Assembly: GCF_042654585.1 (NCBI RefSeq)
Contig: NZ_JBHSGR010000004.1
Location: 146,333 to 210,332, forward strand
Length of the DNA: 64,000 nucleotides
Reading direction: 5' to 3'
DNA from: Geodermatophilus arenarius
GTDB taxonomy: Bacteria; Actinomycetota; Actinomycetes; Mycobacteriales; Geodermatophilaceae
Shown here: piece after piece, positions 9,510 through 17,270 of the stretch
Layout: every line of letters begins with the position of its first letter
Position numbering within the stretch: position 1 is the stretch's first letter
Notes under the pieces: model-generated
Told to the model about the DNA's origin: nothing
The model's database searches: none
The model's input: only the letters and a program-made list of their open reading frames with translations
Made by a program: the position numbers and the translations under genes

Positions 9510-10297
9510 GAGGGGAGCGGCACGACCAGGCCGATGCGGGTGCCGTCGGGGAGCTCGGCGAAGCGTCCCTCGGGCGTGGTCCGCAGCTCGGGCATGATCG
9601 GGTGCAGCGGCTCCGGCGGGGACCCGGCCAGCGCGGCCGCCACGTCGGCGAAGGCCGACAGCTGGCGCAGCGTGTGGATCGTGGGCGGCAGCATCGGCCG
9701 GGTGCCGGCCCGCATCTCGGTGAGCGCTGCCTCCGGCGTCAGCCAGCTGGCCTCGTCGGCCTCCCCGGAGACGTCGCGGGCCTCCTGCCCCACCGGCAGC
9801 GCCGCGACGAAGAAGCGGGTGTCGTAGCGGCGGGTCTCCTGCGGCGGGGTGATCCAGTGCGCGAACGGCCGCAGCAGGTCCGCCCGCAGCGCCAGCCCGC
9901 GCCCGGCCAGCAACTCGGCCAGCGACAGCTCGCGGGTGAGCAGCGCCTGCCGCTGGGCCTCCCAGTCGTCCCCGGACACGTCCGGCACGACGTCGCTGCC
10001 GTCGGGTGAGCCGGCCAGCAGGACGCCGGCCTCCTCGAAGGTCTCGCGGACGGCGGCGCACACCAGCTCCCGGGCCACCCGCTCGTCGCAGCCCAGCGCC
10101 TGCGCCCACTCGGCGGGCGGCGGCCCGGCCCAGGCGACGTCGGTGTCCCCGTCGCGCGGGTCCACCCCGCCGCCGGGGTAGGCGGTCATCCCCCCGGCGA
10201 AGGGCATCCCGCGTGTGCGGCGCAGCAGGTGGACCTCGAGCCCGTCCGCGCCGTCGCGGAGCAGCAGGACCGTCGCCGCCGGGCGGATCGCCGTCAT
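9506..10297 (-). CDS. NUDIX hydrolase
   Basis: The 263-residue product begins MTAIRPAATVLLLRDGADG and has FAGGMTAYPGGGVDPRDGD followed, after a 30-residue insertion, by the second half of the NUDIX box, AAVRETFEEAGVLL. This split box with a long insertion is seen in the large NUDIX subgroup related to NUDT19/acyl-CoA diphosphatases. The C-terminal half contains AHWITPPQETRRYDTRFFVAA, typical of the subgroup. Substrate unknown. ATG 10297 overlaps the RidA stop (ATGA). It forms an operon with DUF4177 and RidA. In mycobacteria a metallo-beta-lactamase gene occupies this interval, which I do not find here. Confidence 0.85.
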   Translation of the reverse strand: MTAIRPAATVLLLRDGADGLEVHLLRRTRGMPFAGGMTAYPGGGVDPRDGDTDVAWAGPPPAEWAQALGCDERVARELVCAAVRETFEEAGVLLAGSPDGSDVVPDVSGDDWEAQRQALLTRELSLAELLAGRGLALRADLLRPFAHWITPPQETRRYDTRFFVAALPVGQEARDVSGEADEASWLTPEAALTEMRAGTRPMLPPTIHTLRQLSAFADVAAALAGSPPEPLHPIMPELRTTPEGRFAELPDGTRIGLVVPLPS

Positions 10298-10773
10298 CCG
10301 CGCAGTTCGACGGTCAGCTCGATCTCCACCGGCGCGCCCAGCGGCAGCTCGGCGACGCCGATCGCGCTGCGGGCGTGCCGGCCGGCCTCGCCGAAGACCT
10401 TGCCGAGCAGCTCGCTGGCGCCGTTGACCACGCGCGGCTGGCCGCTGAAGCCCTCCGCGCTGGCCACGTAGCCGACGACGCGCACGATCCGGGCCACCTG
10501 GTCCAGCCCGACCAGGTTGTCGACGGCGGCCAGCGCGTTGAGGGCGCACAGCTTGGCGTCGGCGGCGGCGTCCTCGGGGTCGACGGACCCGCCCACCTTG
10601 CCGGTGCGCCGCAGCCCGCCGTCGACGAACGGCAGCTGGCCGGAGGTGAACACCAGGTCCCCGGTGCGCACGGCCGGCACGTAGGAGGCGACCGGCGCGG
10701 CCACCGGGGGCAGCCGGATGCCGAGTTCGGCCAGCCGCGCGTGCCAGCTCCCGGCCTGCATCCCCTGCGTCAT
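10294..10773 (-). CDS. RidA-family protein
   Basis: The 159-residue protein has the RidA/YjgF fold sequence: VASYVPAVRTGDLVFTSGQL at the N-terminus, then ALNALAAVDNLVGLDQVARI, and a C-terminal PVEIELTVELRG strand. Classic RidA enzymes hydrolyse reactive enamine/imine intermediates. The Arg that binds the carboxylate in canonical RidA (in the RxxxxxxLP region) is not evident: the C-terminal region reads GRHARSAIGVAELPLGAPVE, with an Arg nearby, so this may be a member of another Rid subgroup. Start at ATG 10773; an internal ATG at 10761 is possible. It lies between DUF4177 and NUDIX as in the mycobacterial crp region. Confidence 0.85.
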   Translation of the reverse strand: MTQGMQAGSWHARLAELGIRLPPVAAPVASYVPAVRTGDLVFTSGQLPFVDGGLRRTGKVGGSVDPEDAAADAKLCALNALAAVDNLVGLDQVARIVRVVGYVASAEGFSGQPRVVNGASELLGKVFGEAGRHARSAIGVAELPLGAPVEIELTVELRG

Positions 10774-10783
10774 CGCGGGCGCC

Positions 10784-10957
10784 TCAGGCCAGCGGGCGCT
10801 TGAGGTAGGCGACCGGCTGCTCGGGGCCGGTCGGCCCGGGCAGCACCGTCACCAGCTCCCACCCGTCGGTCCCCCACGAGTCGAGGATCGCCTTGGTGTT
10901 GTGGATCAGCAGCGGGATGGTGGCGTACTCCCACCTGCGGCGGGCCGGATCACTCAT
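10784..10957 (-). CDS. DUF4177-like small protein
   Basis: The 57-residue product (MSDPARRRWEYATIPLL... ending YLKRPLA) carries WEYATIPLLIHN and WGTDGWELVTVLPG, the two conserved stretches of the small DUF4177 family. It is predicted soluble and has no known function. It matches the small gene beside RidA in mycobacteria (Rv3678A). A TAGCGT hexamer nine bases upstream of ATG 10957 suggests a near-leaderless transcript; RidA begins 10 bases after its stop. Confidence 0.85.
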   Translation of the reverse strand: MSDPARRRWEYATIPLLIHNTKAILDSWGTDGWELVTVLPGPTGPEQPVAYLKRPLA

Positions 10958-10965
10958 GGGGGACG

Positions 10966-10971
10966 ACGCTA
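10966..10971 (-). promoter_or_regulatory. Candidate -10 (TAGCGT) for DUF4177-RidA-NUDIX
   Basis: The hexamer ends nine bases before the ATG at 10957 on the minus strand, one base off the exact leaderless spacing seen at ten other genes here. Confidence 0.4.
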
Positions 10972-11039
10972 GCGCAGCGCCGGGGGGCCGGCGGCGGGTG
11001 CGCCTCGCCCGCGACGGGCCGTGGCCCCCGGAGTGCTCC

Positions 11040-11045
11040 TAGGCT
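11040..11045 (+). promoter_or_regulatory. Candidate leaderless -10 (TAGGCT) for the GET3-like pair
   Basis: TAGGCT, seven bases, then GTG 11053. No ribosome binding site is present, in agreement with a leaderless transcript. Confidence 0.5.
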
Positions 11046-11052
11046 GGTCAGG

Positions 11053-12042
11053 GTGAGCCCCGACTTCCCCGTGCGCTGCCACGTCGTCACCGGGAAGGGC
11101 GGGACCGGCAAGACCACCGTCGCCGCCGCCCTGGCCCTGGCCCTGGCGTCGGAGGGCCGCACCGTCCTGCTCGTGGAGTGCGAGGGCCGCCAGGGCATCG
11201 CCCAGCTCTTCGACACCCCGCCGCTGCCCTACGAGGAGCGCCGGGTCGCGGTCACCCGCCACGGCGGGGAGGTGCGGGCGCTCGCGATCGACGTCGAGGA
11301 GGCCCTGCTCGAGTACCTCGAGATGTTCTACAACCTCCGCCGCGCCGGCCGGGCGCTGCGCAAGATGGGCGCCGTCGACTTCGCGACGACGATCGCCCCG
11401 GGCCTGCGCGACGTCCTGATCACCGGGAAGATCAAGGAGGCGGTGACCCGGCGCAGGGACGGCCGGCGGGTCTACGACGCGGTCGTCGTCGACGCCCCGC
11501 CGACCGGGCGGATCACCAAGTTCCTCAACGTCACCAGCGAGATGGCGGGCCTGGCGCGCTCCGGCCCGATCAAGACGCAGAGCGACGGCGTCATGGCGGT
11601 GCTGCGCTCCCCGCAGACGGCGGTGCACCTGGTGACCCTGCTCGAGGACATGCCGGTGCAGGAGACCGCCGACGCCATCGCCGAGCTGACCGAGGCCAAG
11701 CTGCCCGTCGGCTCCGTGATCGTGAACATGGCCACCGAGCCGGTGCTGCCCGAGCCGGCGCTGGTGCGGGCCGCCGAGGGCGCGGTCACCGGCGCCGACC
11801 TCGTGCCCGGGCTGACCGCCGCGGGCCTGCCCGCCGACCCCGCGCTGGCCGACGCGCTGGCCGCGGAGGCGGTCGAGCACGCGCAGCGGTGGGCGGCGCA
11901 GGACGCGCTGCGCGCCCGGGTCGAGTCCTTCGACCGGCCGACGGTGGAGCTGCCGCTGCTGCCCGGGCCGATGGACCTCGGCTGCCTGTTCGAGCTGGCC
12001 GACCGGCTCGAGGAGCACCTCGGCACGGAGGTGGCGGCGTGA
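11053..12042 (+). CDS. ArsA/GET3-family anion-transporting ATPase, first of pair
   Basis: The 329-residue cytosolic P-loop ATPase has the deviant Walker A GKGGTGKTT (about 14-22), the switch I-like LVECEGRQGIAQLFDTPP, and DAVVVDAPPTGRITKF as switch II. It corresponds to Rv3679 of M. tuberculosis, which with its partner forms a GET3-like complex; the mycobacterial pair has been linked to redox balance and metabolism rather than arsenite export. Neither the arsenite-binding Cys triad of ArsA nor an arsB neighbour is seen. GTG 11053 is supported by a leaderless -10. Its TGA overlaps the GTG of the second ATPase. Confidence 0.9.
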   Translation: MSPDFPVRCHVVTGKGGTGKTTVAAALALALASEGRTVLLVECEGRQGIAQLFDTPPLPYEERRVAVTRHGGEVRALAIDVEEALLEYLEMFYNLRRAGRALRKMGAVDFATTIAPGLRDVLITGKIKEAVTRRRDGRRVYDAVVVDAPPTGRITKFLNVTSEMAGLARSGPIKTQSDGVMAVLRSPQTAVHLVTLLEDMPVQETADAIAELTEAKLPVGSVIVNMATEPVLPEPALVRAAEGAVTGADLVPGLTAAGLPADPALADALAAEAVEHAQRWAAQDALRARVESFDRPTVELPLLPGPMDLGCLFELADRLEEHLGTEVAA

Positions 12043-13271
12043 GCGCGGCCCGCGCCGCCGCGTCGCCGGCGACCGACCGGCACGCGCCGCCGATGGACCT
12101 CGCCTCGCTGATCGAGGACCGCGACACCCGGATCGTCGTCTGCTGCGGCTCGGGCGGGGTCGGCAAGACGACCACGTCGGCCGCGCTCGCCCTGGCCGCC
12201 GCGGAGGCCGGCCGCCGCGTCGTCGTCCTGACCATCGACCCGGCCCGCAGGCTGGCGCAGTCGCTGGGTCTCGTGGAGCTGGACAACGAGCCGCGGCGGG
12301 TCGACGTCCCGGGGGCCGCGGGCGAGCTCCACGCGATGATGCTGGACATGAAGCGGACGTTCGACGACATCGTGTCCGCGCACTCGACGCCCGAGCGGGC
12401 CGAGCAGATCCTGGCCAACCCCTTCTACCAGACCCTGTCCTCGTCGTTCTCCGGGACGCAGGAGTACATGGCGATGGAGAAGCTGGGCCAGCTGCGGGCG
12501 GCCGACACCTGGGACCTGATCGTCGTCGACACCCCGCCGTCCCGGTCGGCGCTGGACTTCCTCGACGCGCCCAACAAGATGAGCCGGTTCCTCGACGGCA
12601 CGATGATCCGGCTGCTCACCGCGCCGGCCCGCGCCGGGGGCCGGGCCGGGCTGCGCGTCGCCAGCGCCGGGCTGGTGTTCTTCACCCGGATCATCAGCAA
12701 GGTCCTCGGCGGCCAGCTGCTGCGCGACATCTCCGCGTTCGTCACCGCGCTGGACACGATGTTCGGCGGCTTCCGCGAGCGGGCCACCGCCACCTACGAG
12801 CTGCTGCGCCGCCCGGGCACCTGGTTCGTCGTCGTCGCGACGCCGGAGCCGGACGCGCTGCGGGAGGCCTCCTACTTCGTCGACCGGCTCTCGGCCGAGG
12901 GGATGCCGCTGGCCGGGCTGGTGCTCAACCGCACCCACCCGCCGGCGAGCACGCGGCTGTCGGCCACCCGCGCCGAGGCGGCCGCCGAGGCCGCCGCGGA
13001 GAACGGGGACGGCGACCCGGCCGCGGCGCTGGCCGCCGGCGCCCTGCGGGTGCACGCCGAGCGGATGACCGTGGCCGCCCGCGAGCAGCGGCTGGCCGAC
13101 CGGTTCACCAGCGCCCACCCGGAGGTGGCGATGCGGGCGGTCCCGGCGGCCGCCGGCGACGTCCACGACCTCGACGGGCTGCGCACCATGGCCGAGGCGC
13201 TGACCGGTCCCGACGACGACACGCCGACGGGCGTGCCGCGCACCCGCGTGCTGCCCGCGCGCCGCGCCTGA
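12039..13271 (+). CDS. ArsA/GET3-family anion-transporting ATPase, second of pair
   Basis: The 410-residue partner has the deviant Walker A GSGGVGKTTT (about 37-46), LTIDPARRLAQSLGL (switch I-type), and LIVVDTPPSRSALDFLDAP. A hydrophobic segment around GLRVASAGLVFFTRIISKVL and the following LRDISAFVTALDTMFGGFRE resemble the helical subdomain by which GET3-like proteins bind clients, while the C-terminal 60 residues are Ala-rich and disordered-looking. It starts at GTG 12039 inside the GTGA overlap, so translation is coupled and the two subunits are likely made in equal amount. In M. tuberculosis the pair is followed by whiB4; here ponA follows directly. Confidence 0.9.
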   Translation: MSAARAAASPATDRHAPPMDLASLIEDRDTRIVVCCGSGGVGKTTTSAALALAAAEAGRRVVVLTIDPARRLAQSLGLVELDNEPRRVDVPGAAGELHAMMLDMKRTFDDIVSAHSTPERAEQILANPFYQTLSSSFSGTQEYMAMEKLGQLRAADTWDLIVVDTPPSRSALDFLDAPNKMSRFLDGTMIRLLTAPARAGGRAGLRVASAGLVFFTRIISKVLGGQLLRDISAFVTALDTMFGGFRERATATYELLRRPGTWFVVVATPEPDALREASYFVDRLSAEGMPLAGLVLNRTHPPASTRLSATRAEAAAEAAAENGDGDPAAALAAGALRVHAERMTVAAREQRLADRFTSAHPEVAMRAVPAAAGDVHDLDGLRTMAEALTGPDDDTPTGVPRTRVLPARRA

Positions 13272-13298
13272 TCACCCGTCCGGGCCACCCCGGCCCCG

Positions 13299-13304
13299 TA
13301 CATT
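13299..13304 (+). promoter_or_regulatory. Candidate leaderless -10 (TACATT) for ponA
   Basis: The hexamer lies between the GET3 stop and ATG 13312 with exact 8-base spacing to the start. Confidence 0.5.
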
Positions 13305-13311
13305 GGCAGCG

Positions 13312-15531
13312 ATGTCTGCTGCCTCCCGCGCCCGAGTCCTGGGCAAGCTCGTCGCGATGATCGTCGTGGCCGGCGCGCTCGTCGCCGGCCTGCTCTTCCC
13401 GCTGGTCGGCGGGAGCGGGCTGGTGGCACGCAACTCCGCGTCGCTGCTCGACGCGCTGCCGGTGGAGCTCACCGACGCCACGCCCGCGGGCAACTCCCGC
13501 GTGCTCGCCGCCGACGGCTCGCTGATCACCAACTTCTACGCCCACAACCGCACGGTGGTGGCGTCCGACCAGATCGCCGACGTGATGAAGCAGGCGCTGG
13601 TCGACATCGAGGACTCGCGCTTCTACGACCACAACGGCCTGGACGTGCAGGGCACGCTGCGCGCCGCGGTGACCAACGTGGCCGCGGGCTCGGTGCAGGA
13701 GGGCGGCTCGACGATCACCCAGCAGCTGGTCAAGCAGACCCTGCTGGAGACCGCCGACAGCGCCGAGGAGCGGCAGGAGGCCATCGAGCAGGACGGCGTC
13801 GAGGGCCTGTCCCGCAAGCTGCGCGAGGCCCGGCTGGCCCTGGCGCTGGAGGAGACCTACTCCAAGGACGAGATCCTCACCCGCTACCTGAACATCGTGT
13901 ACTTCGGGCAGGGCGCCTACGGCATCCAGGCCGCCGCCCAGAAGTACTTCAGCGTCAACGCCGCCGACCTGACCCTCCCCCAGGCGGCGATGCTCGCCGG
14001 GCTGGTGCAGAGCCCGACCAACGACGACCCGATCACCCAGCCGGAGAACGGCCAGACCCGCCGCAACCAGGTGCTGCAGCGGATGTTCGACCTCGGCCAC
14101 CTCGACGGGACGACCGAGGAGCAGCTCGCCGCGCTCATGGCCGAGCCGGTGCAGGTGGCGCCGGGCATCAGCCCGCCCAACGGCTGCATCGACGCCGCGA
14201 TCGGCGGGTTCTTCTGCGCCTTCATGCAGCAGTACCTGACCCAGGTCCTCGGCATCAGCCAGGAGCAGCTGGACAACGGTGGCCTGACCATCCAGACGAC
14301 GCTGAACCCGCAGCTGCAGACCCTCGGCGACCAGGCGGTCCTCAACACCCTGCCGATGGGCGACCAGCTCGCCGGCATGTTCACCGCCGTGCAGCCGGGC
14401 ACCGGCGCGGTCCTGGCGATGAGCGTCAACCGGCAGTACGGCTGCGCGGAGCCGCAGTGCGAGTCCGTCGTCCTGCACACGGCGGCCAGCAAGGGCTCCG
14501 GCTCGACCTACAAGGTGTTCACCGCCGCCGCGGCGCTGGAGGCCGGCATCCCGGCCAGCACCGTGATCAGCACGCCGGGCAACCAGTACACCTCACGGGT
14601 CTTCCGCGGCCCCTCCTGCGGCGGCGACCGGTCCCAGTCGACCGGCATGTACTGCGTGGAGAACGCCGGCAACTACCCCGACACCCTCGACATGGTCGGC
14701 GCGCTGGTCCGCTCGTCGAACACCTACTTCCTCGCGCTGGAGGACCGGCTGGGCAGCGTCGAGGGCCCGGTGCGCATGGCCGAGCGGATGGGCATGAGCT
14801 TCGACCAGCCCACCCAGAACTCCGCCGACGAGATCATCGACGGCAACTTCGGCTCGTTCACGCTCGGCGCCGAGGCCACCAGCCCGCTGGACCTGGTCAC
14901 CGCCTACTCCACGCTGGCCGCGCAGGGCACGCAGTGCGACCCGATCCCGGTGGTCCAGGTCTTCGACCGCGCCGGCCAGCCGCTCACCGGCGACGACGGC
15001 CAGCCCGTGGTCCGCGGCGACCAGTGCACGCCGAACGCGATCCCGGCGAACATCGCCAACACGCTGGCCAACATCCTGGTCGGCGACACCGCCAGCCCCG
15101 AGGGCACCGGCACCCGGGCCGCGATCCCGGGTCACGCGATCGCCGGCAAGACCGGTACCGCGCAGGGCCGGGACTCGGTGGCCTTCGTCGGCGTCATGCC
15201 CGAGTACGCGGCCAGCGTGATGGTGTTCAACCCCAAGGAGCAGCAGGACGTCGGCGGCTACGGCGGCAACATGCCGGCCACCATCTGGCACGACGCCTTC
15301 GCGCCCTTCCTCGCCGACAAGCCCACCTCGGCGTTCCCGCCGGCCGACCCCGCGCTGATGCAGGGGCAGCCCGCGCCGGCGCCGAGCGCCCCCGCGCCCG
15401 ACCAGGGGACGGCGACGCCCGACCAGGGCGACGCCGGCCGGGGCGACGCGGACGCCGGCCAGGGCGACGCGGACGGCCGGCCCGGCAACGGCAACTGGGG
15501 CGGCGGCAACGGGGGCCGCGGCGGCAACTGA
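13312..15531 (+). CDS. ponA: Class A penicillin-binding protein (PonA2-like)
   Basis: A bifunctional peptidoglycan synthase. After one N-terminal membrane segment (about 12-32) comes a GT51 glycosyltransferase domain with EDSRFYDHNGLD (catalytic Glu about 99), GGSTITQQLVKQ and RYLNIVYFGQGAYG, then a transpeptidase domain with SxxK as GSTYK (Ser about 397), SSN (SxN) and AGKTGTAQ (about 612). The 739-residue protein lacks a PASTA domain, which mycobacterial PonA2 carries, and ends in a Gly/Asp/Asn-rich repeat tail of about 60 residues. ATG 13312 is preferred over an upstream TTG since a TACATT hexamer sits 8 bases before it. Followed by a strong palindromic terminator. Confidence 0.95.
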   Translation: MSAASRARVLGKLVAMIVVAGALVAGLLFPLVGGSGLVARNSASLLDALPVELTDATPAGNSRVLAADGSLITNFYAHNRTVVASDQIADVMKQALVDIEDSRFYDHNGLDVQGTLRAAVTNVAAGSVQEGGSTITQQLVKQTLLETADSAEERQEAIEQDGVEGLSRKLREARLALALEETYSKDEILTRYLNIVYFGQGAYGIQAAAQKYFSVNAADLTLPQAAMLAGLVQSPTNDDPITQPENGQTRRNQVLQRMFDLGHLDGTTEEQLAALMAEPVQVAPGISPPNGCIDAAIGGFFCAFMQQYLTQVLGISQEQLDNGGLTIQTTLNPQLQTLGDQAVLNTLPMGDQLAGMFTAVQPGTGAVLAMSVNRQYGCAEPQCESVVLHTAASKGSGSTYKVFTAAAALEAGIPASTVISTPGNQYTSRVFRGPSCGGDRSQSTGMYCVENAGNYPDTLDMVGALVRSSNTYFLALEDRLGSVEGPVRMAERMGMSFDQPTQNSADEIIDGNFGSFTLGAEATSPLDLVTAYSTLAAQGTQCDPIPVVQVFDRAGQPLTGDDGQPVVRGDQCTPNAIPANIANTLANILVGDTASPEGTGTRAAIPGHAIAGKTGTAQGRDSVAFVGVMPEYAASVMVFNPKEQQDVGGYGGNMPATIWHDAFAPFLADKPTSAFPPADPALMQGQPAPAPSAPAPDQGTATPDQGDAGRGDADAGQGDADGRPGNGNWGGGNGGRGGN

Positions 15532-15537
15532 GGCCCC

Positions 15538-15579
15538 ACCCGCGGCCGGCCCGCCCCCGGGGGCGGGCCGGCCGCGGGT
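15538..15579. terminator. Bidirectional terminator between ponA and yqeY
   Basis: The 42 bases form a perfect palindrome (two 21-base halves centred on CCCCCGGGGG) between converging genes. Its last base is the first base of the yqeY stop complement. Confidence 0.85.
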
Positions 15580-16031
15580 CAGCCGAGCTGGCGGCGGACC
15601 TCCGCGGCCACCCGGGCGCCCTCGGCCCGGCCGGCGACGGCCGCGTTGGCGGCGCCCATGACCCGGCCCATGTCCTTCATGCCGCTCGCGCCGGTGCGGG
15701 TGATCGCGTCGGCGACGATCGCGGCGAGGTCGGCGTCGTCGAGCTGGGCGGGCAGGTAGGCGGCCACCACCTCGCCCTCCGCGCGCTCGCGGCCGGCCTG
15801 CTCGGCACGGCCGGCCCCGTCGAACGCCTCGGCCGCCTCGCGGCGCCGCTTGGCCTCGCGCCGCAGCACCGCGAGCACCTCGTCGTCGGACAGCTCCCGG
15901 GCCTCCTTGCCCGCGACCTCCTCCGCGCTGACCGCCGCGAGCACCATCCGCAGCGTCGCGGTGCGCAGCTCGTCGCGGCTCTTCATGGCGGTGGTGAGGT
16001 CGGCGCGCAGCCGGTCCTTCAGGTCAGACAC
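15579..16031 (-). CDS. GatB/YqeY domain protein
   Basis: The 150-residue product matches the length and layout of YqeY: N-terminal LKDRLRADLTTAMKSRDELR, RMVLAAVSAEEV, EVLAVLRREAKRRREAAEAF, and C-terminal ASGMKDMGRVMGAANA followed by a short helix. The family resembles the tRNA-binding tail of GatB, the glutamyl/aspartyl-tRNA amidotransferase subunit; the exact role of the free-standing form is unknown. GTG 16031 gives VSDLKDRL, the standard start. It converges on ponA and is divergent from the phosphoesterase gene 69 bases away. Confidence 0.92.
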   Translation of the reverse strand: MSDLKDRLRADLTTAMKSRDELRTATLRMVLAAVSAEEVAGKEARELSDDEVLAVLRREAKRRREAAEAFDGAGRAEQAGRERAEGEVVAAYLPAQLDDADLAAIVADAITRTGASGMKDMGRVMGAANAAVAGRAEGARVAAEVRRQLG

Positions 16032-16087
16032 GCCCTCAGCCTGGCACGACGCCCTCCGTCCCGGCCGCCGGGGCCGATCACGGCCCG

Positions 16088-16093
16088 TAGGCT
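16088..16093 (+). promoter_or_regulatory. Candidate leaderless -10 (TAGGCT) for the phosphoesterase
   Basis: Same hexamer and spacing (8 bases to GTG 16101) as at the GET3-like pair. Confidence 0.5.
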
Positions 16094-16100
16094 CGGGCCC

Positions 16101-17012
16101 GTGCGCTGGTACACCGCCCTGCCCACGGCCACCCTCGCCGCGGGCGCCTCCACGGTCGCCTACGCGTCGCTGTACGAGCGCAACCGCTGGACGCTGCGCC
16201 GCTTCGACGTCCCGGTGCTGGCCCCCGGCTCGGCGCCGCTGACCGTGCTGCACCTGTCGGACCTGCACATGACCGCCGGGCAGCGCTCCAAGCGCGACTG
16301 GGTGGCGGCGCTGGACGGCCTCGAGCCCGACCTCGTCGTCGACACCGGGGACAACCTGGCCGGGACCGACGCCGTCCCGACGGTGCTGCAGGCGCTGGAC
16401 CCGCTGCTGGACCGGCCCGGGGCCTTCGTCACCTCGTCCAACGACTACTTCGGGCCGCGGCCGAAGAACCCGCTCAGCTACCTCACCCGTCCCGACAAGC
16501 GGGTGCACGGCACCGAGCTGCCCTGGCGCGACCTGCGCGACGGGCTGACCGGCCGCGGCTGGCTGGACCTCACCAACGCCCGCGGGGAGCTGACCGTCGC
16601 CGGCCGGCGGATCGTGTTCGCCGGCTGCGACGACCCGCACATCCGGCGGGACGACTACGACGCCGTCGCCGGCCCGGCCGACCCGGCGGCGGACCTGCGC
16701 ATCGGGGTCGTCCACTCCCCCGAGCCGCGGGTGCTCGACCGCTTCGCCGCCGACGGCTACGACCTGCTGCTGTGCGGCCACACCCACGGCGGGCAGCTGC
16801 GGGTGCCGTTCTACGGCGCGCTGGTCACCAACTGCGGCATCGACCGGGACCGGGTCCGCTGGCTGCACCGCTGGGCCGAGCCCGCGCCGGGGCGGCCGAA
16901 CGGCACCTGGCTGCACGTCTCGGCGGGCCTGGGCACCAGCCCCTACGCGCCCGCCCGGTTCGCCTGCCCGCCCGAGGCGACCCTGCTCACGCTGACGGCG
17001 CGGCCGGCCTGA
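16101..17012 (+). CDS. Calcineurin-like metallophosphoesterase, membrane-anchored
   Basis: The 303-residue protein has an N-terminal hydrophobic segment (ALPTATLAAGASTVAYASL) and a metallophosphoesterase domain: DLHM in LHLSDLHMTAGQ, GDN in VVDTGDNLAG, SSND where most relatives have GNHD, and CGHTHGGQLRVP. These residues form the dinuclear metal centre. It resembles YkuE-type enzymes and Rv3683, which lies at the same place after ponA2 in M. tuberculosis. The substrate is unknown; a cell-envelope phosphoester is plausible from the membrane anchor. Repeat copy A starts immediately after the stop. Confidence 0.9.
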   Translation: MRWYTALPTATLAAGASTVAYASLYERNRWTLRRFDVPVLAPGSAPLTVLHLSDLHMTAGQRSKRDWVAALDGLEPDLVVDTGDNLAGTDAVPTVLQALDPLLDRPGAFVTSSNDYFGPRPKNPLSYLTRPDKRVHGTELPWRDLRDGLTGRGWLDLTNARGELTVAGRRIVFAGCDDPHIRRDDYDAVAGPADPAADLRIGVVHSPEPRVLDRFAADGYDLLLCGHTHGGQLRVPFYGALVTNCGIDRDRVRWLHRWAEPAPGRPNGTWLHVSAGLGTSPYAPARFACPPEATLLTLTARPA

Positions 17013-17073
17013 GGAGGGACCCCCTGCCCCCCGCCACCGGCAGGCTCGGGGCGGGACCCTGCAGGGGGGCCAC
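17013..17073 (+). repeat. Stop-anchored intergenic repeat, copy A
   Basis: It begins with the base after the TGA (GGAGGGACCCCCTGCC), carries CAGGCTCGGGGCGGGACC and ends CTGCAGGGGGGCCAC. About 85% of positions match copy B at 38836. Ends are complementary (ACCCCCTGC / GCAGGGGGG) and can pair. Confidence 0.8.
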
Positions 17074-17086
17074 GGGAACGGGACGG

Positions 17087-17092
17087 TACAGT
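17087..17092 (+). promoter_or_regulatory. Candidate -10 (TACAGT) of tRNA-Pro
   Basis: TACAGT ends 11 bases before the mature tRNA 5' end, leaving room for a short 5' leader removed by RNase P. Confidence 0.45.
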
Positions 17093-17103
17093 GGTCGAGG
17101 CAC

Positions 17104-17177
17104 CGGGGTGTGGCGCAGCTTGGTAGCGCGCGTCGTTCGGGACGACGAGGCCGCAGGTTCAAATCCTGTCACCCCGA
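17104..17177 (+). tRNA. tRNA-Pro (anticodon CGG)
   Basis: The 74 bases fold as a complete cloverleaf: acceptor CGGGGTG/CACCCCG, D-arm GCGC/GCGC around AGCTTGGTA, anticodon stem CGTCG/CGACG with loop TTCGGGA (anticodon CGG reads CCG), T-arm GCAGG TTCAAAT CCTGT with one G-U pair, discriminator A. The 3' CCA is not encoded. The gene sits after the metallophosphoesterase as in mycobacteria, and a hairpin follows. Confidence 0.97.
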
Positions 17178-17182
17178 CTCCA

Positions 17183-17216
17183 GTCGAGGGGGCCGCCGGG
17201 AGGCGGCCCCCTCGAC
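17183..17216 (+). terminator. Terminator hairpin after tRNA-Pro
   Basis: Perfect 15-bp arms (17183-17197 and 17202-17216) with a GGGA loop, five bases past the tRNA end. Confidence 0.88.
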
Positions 17217-17270
17217 CGTTCCGGGGCCGTTCCGGTTGAGTCCGGTCCGCAGCGGGCACCGTCGGACCCG

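Noticed and set aside
9491..9510. Crp binding site (TGTGA...TCAC)
   Set aside because: The half sites are separated by nine bases rather than six, and the dyad overlaps the NUDIX stop; better explained as a short 3' hairpin.
11053..13271. Arsenite efflux operon from the ArsA-type ATPases
   Set aside because: No arsB, arsR or Cys triad; position and pairing match the GET3-like genes of mycobacteria.
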